Assembly: GCA_016987375.1 (NCBI GenBank)
Contig: PJRA01000313.1
Span: 1,652,264 to 1,681,339, forward strand
DNA length: 29,076 nt
Origin: Brachionus koreanus
Taxonomy: Eukaryota > Rotifera > Eurotatoria > Ploima > Brachionidae
Reading direction: 5' to 3'
The notes below the pieces were generated by a model, which saw only the letters and a list, made by a program, of their open reading frames with translations, was not told the origin of the DNA and did not search any database. This document shows, piece by piece, positions 11,626 through 21,651 of this stretch. The position numbers and the translations under genes are program-made. Position 1 is the first letter of the stretch; each line of letters begins with the position of its first letter.

Positions 11626-12840
11626 TTTTAAAAGATTGTTAAAGAATTTGACTGGTAAATAAGTTTTTAGACCAATAGCTATATAGAATATAAAGTTTTT
11701 AAATTCAGTCGCTTTAAAAAGATGTCTTAACTCAAAAGATCTTTTGGATCTAGAAAACCCGCTAGGAAATTTGACTGAGCTTACAAACTTGTCGAATTCT
11801 TAGATATTGTTACCTAATAAATAATTTTTAATTAATATCTATATCATTTGTTAAAAATTTAACCTAAATAATAATCTTTTCCTGAACTTGTTGAAGAAAA
11901 CCATAAATTAATTTTATATATCATAAATTAATTATATCTATTAAACAAGAGAGAAGGATACAAGAGTTATCCAATCCAATTTTTAAGAAAAGATAACCAT
12001 TTAATTCCAAACATAATTTTCTTTTTACTTTTAACTTCGTTCACTTATTTTTTATAGCGTTCATTGTTTCGAAGTGAGTATATTTTTGCATCAAAAACAC
12101 GAATATGAAAATTTTGTGGAGATATTAAGCATTCAATAAAAATTTAGTTTATTAATGTTAAAAAAAGGAATGTCAGTTTTAATCGATAATAAACACGCCT
12201 ATCCAATTAATAACTTCAATCCAATTATTTTTCTACTCATTAACAACGCTAAACAATTATTATTTTTATATTTTTCTATAGTATTTTCATTCTGTTTTAA
12301 AACAATTTTAAGTTGTTTCATATAATTCAATTCAAAAATTGTAGCAGGTTTATCAAAATTTTTCTAATTTTCTGTAAGAATTTTTGAAAAAAATTCTGAC
12401 CTAAAAACTGCCATTTCACTAATTCTTTCGAAAATATTAAATACGCTTTTTTCGTTCTTTCAATTAATTTTGAGCTTTCTTAGAAAAGTTTTGAAGCATC
12501 CAGGAATTTTATTTTTTTTTGGCAGTATTAACTTTATGTGTTTAATTAAGGTAGAGGAACCTCTTTCAGATAGGTTAGTTTTCCTACAACACAATAAAAA
12601 TGAAAAAATAAAATCGCTTAGTTTTATTTTCCTTCCAGAATAAATCTCTTCCATTGATTCAAAACAATCTATATCTGAATTCGAGTCAGAATCATAATCA
12701 CTTGAATATGACGAACTACAGAAGCTGTCATTACTTTCTTCAATCTGTTCATTTTCCAAATCAGAGCAGAAAAACTCTAAATAAGAATCAGAATTATGAC
12801 TTTCTTCAATAAATTCTCTCTCGTTTAGGCTTTAAATAAA
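11626..12840 (-). pseudogene. tnp2-like transposase relic
   Basis: On the minus strand, an acidic Ser-rich start (12759-12460, 99 codons from ATG) leads into LSDFIFSFLLCCRKTNLSER and LIKHIKLILPKKNKIPGCFK. This is the arrangement of the N-terminal part of animal tnp2/DUF4218-type transposase-like proteins. Further on, in shifted frames, come NYMKQLKIVLKQNENTIEKY (about 12330-12240) and, near 11779-11626, KFPSGFSRSKRSFELRHLFK then KATEFKNFIFYIAIGLKTYL. The last two resemble the conserved R-K-P-R-S / FKATEFRQFLLY block of that family. Stops and frame changes separate all blocks, the middle catalytic part is not recognisable, and an N gap lies just beyond the C-terminal end. The family assignment rests on remembered motif patterns and should be confirmed by profile search. 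Confidence 0.5.
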
Positions 12841-13106
12841 TTATAAATATAAAAATAGTTGAATGGTTAAATAATTTTTACTTTAATTCAGTGAAAAAAA
12901 ATTTTTTTGTTATTTTCTTCATTGTCTAAGAGAGCTGAAAGTTCAATTTTTTTTTGCTCTAAACTATTGTTAATTTTGTTTTTTCTCGTCAACTATTCCT
13001 TTTTTTTATTTTTAGAAATGTTCAAAATTCTTTTTACATTTTTTTAGAATGTCAAATTTTAAACAGCTAATATAAATCCGAAAAAAAGACAATATTCAGC
13101 TCAAAA

Positions 13107-13851
13107 TCAGTCGCATGTTTTGAATTTAAACGTACGACCATTCATAACTTCAGATTCTGTTAGTTCATTGTTCTTTCGGTCACGTTCTCCTCATAACTTA
13201 CGATTTGCTACCCTCTCACTGGGTGTTAAATCCTCATTTACGTATACATTCTTGTACTCAGGATTCTGACCCAAGGTTCTTGATTTTCGCAACATTTCAG
13301 TTTTTGCCTCATTTGATTCCATCTCAACTACAAGCAAGAGTGGAGAAGACCTCATTGCAGTCGATTCAACATTTATTTGACTGGATCGTTTTTTTATTCT
13401 TCTTACTGTTTTAACTCTGTTCTCAGCTATTCCCATATTCGAGGCCAGCTTCCTTGCATAATCAATTTCTAAGACAGGATCAATGAGAGTTGTCGACGGA
13501 ACTGCTATAACAACATTGTTCGCTCGCTCCTCTTTTTTCCTCATTTCAGTAGCAACAGTAGCTATAATTGCTACTGCATTCTCATCTTTGTGTACCTTTC
13601 CTGCAACAATCTTGGACCAACTAAGCGTATTTGTAGGAGCTGATATCTTAGGCGTTTTTTCAAGTTCCTCAACTCGGACTTTTAGCTCAGCAATTTCCGA
13701 TTTTAGAGCACTTATGCTTACATCTTTGTCGGCAAGACATTTACGGTATAGACCATCAAGCGATCTAACAACTGGTAAAAGGTCCACTTCTCAGAGTATC
13801 CAGTAGGTGACTCCATTCGTCCGAGTTTGACACAGGATCTGTCAGTTCCAT
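13107..13851 (-). pseudogene. LINE-type retrotransposon ORF1 relic
   Basis: From the ATG at 13851 the minus strand reads MELTDPVSNSDEWSHLLDTL. A frame change near 13787 leads into a long open part with a coiled coil (DVSISALKSEIAELKVRVEE) and SWSKIVAGKVHKDENAVAII. Basic RNA-binding-like segments follow (ENRVKTVRRIKKRSSQ), then YKNVYVNEDLTPSERVANRK. An in-frame stop at 13191 interrupts the end, which resumes as GERDRKNNELTESE up to TGA at 13107. Coiled coil plus a basic domain ending in a D-L-T-P-x-E-R motif is typical of ORF1 proteins of animal non-LTR retrotransposons. No endonuclease or reverse transcriptase follows on the minus strand, so only an ORF1 fragment is present. Its higher GC content than its surroundings suggests it arrived later than the DNA around it. 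Confidence 0.6.
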
Positions 13852-14206
13852 ATATTTTCAAAATATTTATGTTAATTTTTTTAAATTTTAATTTTTTAAT
13901 AATTTTCCTCATAAATATACCAGACTTTATTTTAAGTCACAGTTTTAAGTTTAAGTTACAAAAATTTAAGACAAATTTATAACTTAAAAAAATTTTAAGT
14001 TATCGACTTGACTTACGACTTGTTACTTATTAACAAGTCTATTAAATACTAAATAGTCAGTAATAATTATTTTATAAAAATTTAGTTTAAAACTCTTATT
14101 TTGATGTTCCTCACAAGTAAAGATGTTTTATTAAAAAAACTAAAATAATTTTAATTATTGGTTTTTTAGAATTTTGAAAAATTAAAAAAAAAGTTTAAGA
14201 AATGAG

Positions 14207-15047
14207 ATGGCTTACCGATCAATTTTCAAAGAAAAATGTTCAATCGAATCACATCTGACTAGATTTGAACCAACTGAAACTCAATTTGAAAAATCAGAGA
14301 CACAAATTGAAGTTTCTCGAACCGAATTTGAACCAACTCAGCCAATTCCTCAACAAATCCAGACACATATTTAACCAACTATGACTCAATCGGTAAGATT
14401 TGAGACTCAGAAAGAAGGACTTCCATCAACTTCTGAGAAAGCAAAAAAAATTCGTCAAAAATCAAAAAGAAGACGCTTAGAATAATTAGTAGTGAAACTG
14501 ACAGCGATGAGAATCAAAAAGACATGGACATGGAAAAATCAAATACACAATCTAATGCGGATTCAAAATTCACAAAAGAAAACCTTGGGAAAGTAAACTT
14601 TAACTTTATTAAGAGATAATGACAAATCTTTTTCCTTTGGAACCTGTTTTTGAAGTTGGTGATTAAAACGATTAAGAATCTGAAGATGAGTCTAAAGGAG
14701 AAATTGAATTTCCTGAAAATAAAGGATTTCTAATAGACAGAAAGATTAAACTTATGATAGGTATTTGAATTTTTATTTTCTTTATTCTTGATCTTCATTT
14801 TTTTTAAGATGCGATCAAAACAAATCAAATTTTTTCAAATGGACAAAATACAAAATATTGGCCAAGCATTCGGGCCAGTTCATGGCTTAGGGAGATCAAT
14901 CAAAATGGAGTATGTCAAAAAAACTGAATATGGAGAGTAAGAAAACACATGATAAATTGGAAACAACAGATAATAGAAAAGAGAGCAACGAAGTAAAGCC
15001 AAATTGAAGAAGATAATGAAAGGGATAAATCTGACCATGAAGAATAA
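14207..15047 (+). pseudogene. Broken gene of unknown family, Thr/Glu/Gln-rich N-terminus
   Basis: An ATG at 14207 opens MAYRSIFKEKCSIESHLTRF followed by imperfect repeats of the type F-E-P-T-E-T-Q-F-E. An in-frame TAA lies at about 14372. A frame change near 14480 leads into the acidic ISSETDSDENQKDMDMEKSN. Further acidic sequence with TAA codons where Glu would fit runs to a GT-AG intron at 14761-14808. The last exon reads DAIKTNQIFSNGQN, KYWPSIRASSWLREINQNGV and ends at TAA 15047 after a Glu/Lys-rich tail. The YWPSI...SSWLREIN block looks like a small conserved DNA-binding or partner domain but I do not recognise it. It lies inside the candidate tnp2-like element on the opposite strand to the transposase, so it may be that element's second gene. 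Confidence 0.4.
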
Positions 15048-15171
15048 AATTTTTTTATTAAAAATTATTTTAATTATTTTAGTTTAAAATAAATATTAAG
15101 TATTAAACAAATAATTTGATTTTAAAAATCTTTTCTGGAAAATAACCATGTTTAATTTGTTTTTGAAGCGA

Positions 15172-15352
15172 TAAAAAGGGGTAAAAACAGGCTAAAAATG
15201 TTTTTGGCGCATTAAAAACGGCGTAAAAACACTCTAAATGAAATAAATTTTTGTCAAACGCAAAAAAAAAAAAGCAAAAACGCCTAAGAAACAGCTATCA
15301 AACGCCGTTTAAACGGCGTTTAAACACTGTTTTTTTCTGTTTTTATCCCCTC
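15172..15352. repeat. CGTTTTTA-rich foldback with a 22-base perfect palindrome
   Basis: Within otherwise AT-rich DNA, this block repeats GCGTTTTT/AAAAACGC-type motifs in both orientations. GGGGTAAAAACAG at 15178-15190 pairs with CTGTTTTTATCCCC at 15337-15350, giving a foldback. Inside it, 15300-15321 is a perfect palindrome with half-site AAACGCCGTTT. The block also contains the inverted match to TTAGAGTGTTTTT at 10922. It fits subterminal transposase-binding repeats at the right end of a DNA transposon. Confidence 0.55.
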
Positions 15353-15672
15353 GGGTTTTAAAAAAAATAGAATCTGAACTTAACAAAGAACTAAATGTTC
15401 GTCTTTTCTTTTCATTGACAATTGTTTCAGGTTTAAATGAAATAATTTTCTCATCCAAAAAACTATCGCAGTCAGACTGATTCGCGATAAATTCTTTTAA
15501 GCATAATTTTTGTTTTATATTTTCTGTTTATTTCAATTTTAATATTATTTTTCTAAATTAATATAAAAAAAACACGAGAATAATTTCATGAAGAGTAATT
15601 ATTAATGCAAAGATAAAAAAAAATTTTGAAGGAAAAAAATTTTTATTGAAAAAAATGTTTCTATTGAATTTA

Positions 15673-18600
15673 GCTTTAAAGAATGGATGGATCTTTTTTC
15701 AAAAATAAATCTAAATTTTAAAAGGAAACGTTTTCTTGTTGACTTCCATGATAAGCTAAGCTTCAAACTCCAAGAGTATAAACATTATAAGTGCTGGCTA
15801 AAATGTAATTAAAATTGGTTTAATAATCGAACCTTTTGGTCAGGATCTTACAAATTCATTTATGAAAAATGCGGAAACAATTTTTACGCTTTCTGCAAAA
15901 ATGAACCTATAATCAACCAGAATGTGCTTTTAAAAGTTCATTTTAAAGACGAAAATGTAAATCATGATCAAATAATTAAGAAAAAACGCTATTATGAAGA
16001 TAAAAGATGAAATATTTATTTGGAATTAATGAGTAGGGTTATATCAAAGTTAATTGATGAAAACGTTATTTATAACTTTGAAAATGATCTACAAGACAAT
16101 TTTTATGAAAGTAAATTAAAATTTCTCAAAAATAATGTTTAAATTTATTAAAAGGTAAAGTGACTTGTCTAAAAAATGTCAACGAAAAAATTCAAAAATG
16201 TTAAATAAAGACTATATAGTTGACTCAAAATCTGCTATTATATTATGTGAAAAAATATGTTATTCAAATAGTGAAATTTCAGGTTATGTCCAAGAAATAT
16301 GCGAGTCGCCGTTTGGAATATCTCTTTTAATGAAATACAAGTAATTTATTTTTTTATTGGTCATATTTTCAATTAACTTAAAGGTAAAAATATGGAATAA
16401 AAATCAAAAACATTATCCAGTTTGGCATCTGGATGCAACTGGATCTATCATTAAGGATAAACAAAATCAATCACCTCCTTTTTTTTTTCTTCTATTATGC
16501 GGAATACAAAAACTGAAACTATTCTTCCAATATATGACTTTATTTCAACCTCTAACAATTCACTTACATACTCAAAATACCTAATGACTTTTAAGAAGAA
16601 AATAGAAATGGTTGCACTGACTGGTAGTCTGAAAATTTCACCCATTATTGTTGTAGATTTCTCATGGAAAAATTGAAAGCAATAATCGAATCACAAAAAT
16701 ATTAATTTTATCTTTTACACTTTTGCTAAATTCAGTCCTTATTGAAGAATTTATTTACAATTTTAAAAATATTTTCAAACTATTTAAACTAAAAGTAAGA
16801 TAGAAATATATTTTTTTTATCTTTAATTATTTTTAGAATTTTAATGAATCGGCAAAAGAATCTTTAGTGTCAACTAAAAGACATATTTTGATTAGAAGAG
16901 TAGATGATGATTTTTTAAAGGAAATAGTAGCTGAAGATATTGATCAACAAGAAAATTTTTTTGGAGCAGACAAAAATAATTTACGAGAGAAATTTCTTTT
17001 TAACATTTATTTTAAAAGTATAATTAATAGTATTTTGAAAGAAGTTGAAACGCGTAATGAATTTGTTTTTGAAAAAAATTCGTTTTATAATCCAGATCTT
17101 TTGGTCTAAAAGAAAATTCCTTACATTTGTTACGACTTTGGACCGGTATATTGGTAAATGATATAGAAAATCTAAATGAATTGAAACGACTTTCCACTAA
17201 TTACGTTGAAAACTGGTTAGGAAATTTAAAAAAAAATATCTTGTTTCATCAAAAAGTGATGCCAAGTCAGTTGATTGGAAGTATTTATGAAAGGCTTTGT
17301 TCCAAATATATATTATATTACAATAAGGATGAACTTTAGTTCAAAACAAAAGATATAATACAAAAAAACTAAATGAAAAGAAAAGAAATGTTGTAAGTAG
17401 AAAAGAAAAACAAAAAAACAAACAAGAAAGGATTTTTTTTTAAAAATATGATGGATTTTGGAGAGAATAGCTCTATTGAACACCTAAAAAGTGATCTCAA
17501 ATATTAAATTAATATTAATTTTAAATATTTTTTCTTTACTAAAGTTGCCTTATATACTGATCCGAAAAAAAATTCAGTTCTTGTTGAGTTAAGGTTTTTT
17601 GTAATTTTTTTTTAAAGCAATTAATTTTTTTAAAAGTTCGCAAAATTTGATTATTGCAACAAATTTTTTACCTAAAAATGGCTCAGAATTTCAAAATCAA
17701 GATGGATTTTTTCGTATAATTAATACTTTTTCAATTGATTTTTTTATTTTGTTATACTTTATCATAAAAAAGAAGAACAGGAAAAATGAAATTCTAAATC
17801 AAAGCTCAGACAATTTTTTTATTAATTTTTTGAACGTAATTGAAAAATATTTAGATAATTGTAACTTGAGCTCGAATGAGCTGGTTTCAAAATTGTGCTT
17901 TTTTTAAAAAAAACTAAGGAGTACGAAGCATTTTATTAAACATATGCCGAAATGCAAAATTATACATGGATGACTTCCTGCTTAAGTTCTTTTTGCATTA
18001 ATAATGGTGCTAAATATTTTCAATTTTCAGTTAGTTAGTTTTCAGGTAATTAAAAATATAATATCAAAATTAAATTAAATCATTAAAATTTTAATTCATT
18101 TTTTTAAAATTTGTATAAATTCTAATCTTTTTAAAAAGAAATTTCAAAAAATATTATTTTGATATAAGTAAAAAAATATTTATCTATAAAAACGGAAATG
18201 CAATACAATTTTCGACAAATGTTAATAACTTCAAAAAAGCTATTTAGATGTTACCGAGATTGAAAAAAAGAGGTACTAATATTAAATTAAGAATAAAAAG
18301 ACTTATGTAATTTTATATAAAAAGACCATTTTTATGTGAACACAAATAGAATAATTTAAAACAAGCCTTTAGAAATGGAATACATCCAATTTTAATAATT
18401 GCAACAAATCAAGTTAAAGAAGTTGAGGCCTTTGATATACTTATTTACATTGAAATCGGTGTTAAAAATTACATTTTAATCGGCATGACGCTAGATTCTG
18501 AAGACCATTTCATCTTAAAAATCTTTGATGGGAAAGCCTTTTTTGACATAGATAATTTAAACACATCAATAGTTAAAAAAAAAACTTTATTTAGCTCAGG

Positions 18601-18733
18601 CAAGAAATATTCAATTACTTATGTCTTTTACGAAAAAATATTATTTTTTAAACTTAAGAGCTTATTGTATTTTATGAAAGCTTATTGTGCTCTATGTATT
18701 TATTTGGTTTATATTTTTTATATAATATTATAG
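15673..18733 (+). pseudogene. Relic of a transposase-like plus USP/C48-like protein gene
   Basis: A long plus-strand gene can be followed through frame changes. 15673-16142 has FKEWMDLFSKINLNFKRKRF and FWSGSYKFIYEKCGNNFYAF, a CxxC/zinc-binding-like N-terminal domain. A probable intron at about 16341-16381 precedes NQKHYPVWHLDATGSIIKDK, with an Asp like the first catalytic residue of RNase H-fold transposases. Then come SPIIVVDFSW-type sequence (about 16640-16670) and RLSTNYVENWLGNLKKNILF (17127-17339), the V-E-N-W block common to MULE-like transposase proteins. From 17647, FSIDFFILLYFIIKKKNRKN and, near 18485, LIGMTLDSEDHFILKIFDGK plus YSITYVFYEK resemble a papain-fold protease domain with the His in E-D-H-F. 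In-frame stops and frame changes show it is dead. The domain reading is from motifs only. Confidence 0.55.
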
Positions 18734-18850
18734 ATATTTAAATTTTAATAAAATAAAACAATAATCTCTATATTTTTTATTCAATAACTAAAGTCTTAAT
18801 TTAAAATCATTTATTTTTTTATTCTGGTTCATATTAAAAATACTATTAAT

Positions 18851-18941
18851 AAACTTTGAACAAATTCTTTTCATGTTGCAAGAACATTTAGATCAATATT
18901 AGATCGCCCTGTTCAAATATTTTCTAATAATAAATAAGAAA
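18851..18941 (-). repeat. Inverted repeat, right arm (partner 9919-10009)
   Basis: This is the reverse complement of 9919-10009 with six substitutions. It lies about 120 bases downstream of the transposase/protease relic. Its inner end faces that relic, as expected for a right terminal repeat. The outer edge is at about 18941; no matching target-site duplication outside the two arms was found. Confidence 0.85.
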
Positions 18942-18965
18942 TTTTGGTGTATTTAATCGTTAATT

Positions 18966-19181
18966 AATTTTTGATAGTATTGGTCAGTACCGAGCTTTCT
19001 TTTGGACACTTGAAGCTATTCAAATTAATTTTCTCGTGTAAATGCTGAAATTTTATTCTAGGCTTGATTCGATGACAATACTCTCGACTGTATTTCTTTA
19101 TTGGTTCTGGTAGATTTGAATCTGAAACTAGTTTTGATTGAAGATCGAATTTTACCAAAAGTCGATCGCATTTGATGCATC
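18966..19181 (-). pseudogene. Inverted partial copy of receptor-like exon 4
   Basis: The minus strand repeats 5802-6017 of the receptor-like gene with five substitutions. Three are silent, one changes Phe to Tyr (KKYSREYC) and one changes Ile to Thr (LTNTIKN). The frame stays open. It is joined upstream to unrelated sequence that happens to stay open to an ATG at 19266 (MVTWNKMDFFAREFIYFFSF), and it stops just past the copy. No splice signals reproduce the original exon, so this is best read as a captured fragment and not a gene. Confidence 0.85.
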
Positions 19182-20036
19182 GCTCAAAGGCGTTCATTGA
19201 AATAATAAATGAAAAAAAATAGATAAATTCTCTTGCAAAGAAGTCCATTTTGTTCCACGTTACCATCGATTCCTTGTTAAAGATACTTCAGTTCTTAAAT
19301 CTGAAATTTGGTATTCTCGCCAAAATACGGTTAAAAAATCTGGTAATTTGAGTATTAAGTTAAAAAATTATTTTAAAAAAAAATTAATTTTTTTGATTAA
19401 TAATTCTAATTATTTATATTCTAATTAAATCTGAATTTCATTCTTTCTTTTAGCTTAAGTCAAAAGTCGCATTTGATATTTTTCACTCATTCCTTGTAGA
19501 GCATATGGTCGTTATATTAAAAATTTTTTAAAATATTATTAATATTCTAAAGGGTTAAATTTTAGAATTTAATAGTGTCAAGTTATTAAAGATTATCTCC
19601 TTTAGCTTTAAAAATGTATTTTAATTTACTCATAACTTGCTATAATTAGCAAGATTAGAATTAGCCGAAATTAAAAATTTTAAGTTAAATAATAATAGAA
19701 TATAAGATCAACGATCAACTTAGTTTAACTAACTAAATTGACAAAGCAGCATAATTACTTTCCAACTATAGCAGACTTTTTATTGTCTGTTTTTTATTGT
19801 TTATACTAATCTTGTTGGTAGGAATCAGGTTTAGTGTTACAACTTAAGTTAGAATAACAAGAATCTAGATATTAATTTGATAAATATTTCGAAATTGTTG
19901 ATAAATAAGATATAATAAGAATTTGGTCTTGGATCTGTTTTTATAAAAATTAAAATTTTTAATTAATCATTGAACCCTTAGGGTGAGACAAAATATTTTA
20001 AAAATTAGCTTTTTTTTAATTTTTTTTTTACTTTGT
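19182..20036. other. Region without a supported gene
   Basis: Near 19265-19370 the plus strand has a short protein-like run (FLVKDTSVLKSEIWYSRQNT) that ends in AT-rich DNA and is not recognised. The rest is AT-rich with stops in all frames. Close to the mariner relic, the sequence around 19975-19992 (cccttagggtgagacaaaat) could be an eroded transposon end, but no matching inverted partner was found. Confidence 0.4.
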
Positions 20037-20600
20037 CTATAAAAAAGCAATATTATCTTCAGAATAATGACCATTATGCTCTATAGTATTTAGCCATCTA
20101 TCAGCGAGTAGTTCACTTCCTCTCTTTGGGGCTTAATGATGGATGAGGAAAGTTGATTCCTTTCAGCTCTTCTTTTTCATTGTTCTTCTAGTTGTTTGAG
20201 ATCTAGCGTTATCTTTAAGACACACACCTAGCTTTCGGTTGACCAAGAAAAATATTTTTCTTGAATTGAAGCATACATTTGCTCTAATTGATTAGAATAA
20301 AGTTCTGCATTTTTAGCACGATTTCTTGAATCAGTTCAAAGTGTTTTAATCCCTGGAAATTCGCTAAACACACAATATTACCATTTTATCAAAGCATTCT
20401 TTTCCATTACTGGCTAAGTTGGTTGAGATGGGCTTAAACATTGATTTCTATTATTATAATTCGAAAATAGATCCACTTCTTATCACAATGATCCGTCTGA
20501 AAAATATCTCATCAAGAGGATTTTTTTAGTAGTTTCCTTCTATTTTCAATGTGATTCAATATCGTTAGGTTTTTTTTTCCTATGACGTTACAGTAGAAAA
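20037..20600 (-). mobile_element. mariner transposase relic
   Basis: The minus strand carries recognisable mariner transposase blocks in order. CDKKWIYFR holds the first catalytic Asp (about 20490-20466). GNIVCLANFQGLKHFELIQE lies in the G-x-x-W-D-x-x-G region. LKDNARSQTTRR holds the second Asp (about 20220-20185). A worn FPHPSLSP stands at the third-Asp loop. RWLNTIEHNGHYSEDNIAFL precedes a TAG at 20037 at the usual C-terminus. Several stops and frame changes separate them, and the N-terminal helix-turn-helix half is missing: the relic ends where the 20604-20821 repeat begins. Confidence 0.8.
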
Positions 20601-20603
20601 ATT

Positions 20604-20821
20604 TCCAAATCTTTTTAATTTTTTTTTAGAAATTTCACTTTGATAAATATCATAAATTAAAATTAAAAAGATGACAAAATCAAAAATATCCGACCTTTTA
20701 AAAAACGCAATATTTTGACCAAAGATAAAAACTATTAAAACAAGAGCAAATTTTTATGGCATATTGTTTTAATTTTTTTTAAAAAGCTTGGTTTGTTTTT
20801 CACATTCACTTAGCTATAATT
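20604..20821. repeat. Direct repeat, copy 2 (partner at 1-218)
   Basis: This is the same-orientation copy of the first 218 bases of the window, identical over about 193 bases. It abuts the truncated 5' side of the mariner relic. Copy 1 abuts the 3' side of the bud31 pseudogene. The right edge is sharp, after ctataat. Confidence 0.9.
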
Positions 20822-21651
20822 AGAAAAATTAATTTTGGATCATGTATAAAATTTTATTAATAAAATTTTGGGTTGAAATTAACTCATTAAATAATTATAA
20901 AATTTTCTATATAAGCTTAAATTTGCACCAAATTATTAGGAGCCGAAATTAAATTCAATAACAGAATTAGATAAAAGAATTTATTCAGTTTTTTAGTAAA
21001 TTCGAACTTTTAAAATATATTTTTTTAAAAATCCCCAAAATAGTTAAAAATAAGACGTTTTTTTTGTCATCTTTTTAGAATTATTCACATATAAAATAAA
21101 AATATACTCTGAATAATAATTAATATGTTAAAAATCTACTAAGACATGTTCTAACCTAGGTTAATTATGCAAGCTTTTTTTTGCAAATAAAAATACTCTT
21201 GTAGAAATTTAAAATGTAAATTAGAAAAATATTATTAAGAAAGGTAAATTTTTTCTAAATGTAAAATAGTTAACACTGACCAATTAAAGACCTATCATTA
21301 AGTAATGCGACTAGAAAATACGTTATTTATCTGAAATATTCTCTAATCTCCTTGCTTCCTGTTGCTACATAATTGGAAAATAAATTATTATTATGATTCA
21401 ACTTTATTCCTATATTTTTTTTTCCAAAAGACTTAGAAATTTAATTCCTATTTAGGTGAATTGACTGAAAACAAATTAACTATTCTAACTCAATCTAAAT
21501 TGAACATTTAACTTTGCCAGATTAGAGAGTAAACGACAATTCAAGTGAATTTTAACTTAATAATATAACCTCATCGAGGTTTTAATTGAACTTACTTTGA
21601 TAGAGAGAAGATACAATTAATTTTATAACTTTGATTGATCAACAGAATAAA
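20822..21651. other. Upstream region of the BRWD/PHIP gene
   Basis: AT-rich sequence without coding signal leads to the ATG at 21652. A short perfect hairpin (AACCTC-atc-GAGGTT, about 21566-21580) is present; its meaning is unknown. Promoter elements could not be distinguished from the AT background. Confidence 0.4.

Noticed and set aside
18964..19266. A 100-codon minus-strand gene
   Set aside because: It is a captured piece of the receptor exon joined by chance to upstream open sequence; no splice sites or start context support a gene.
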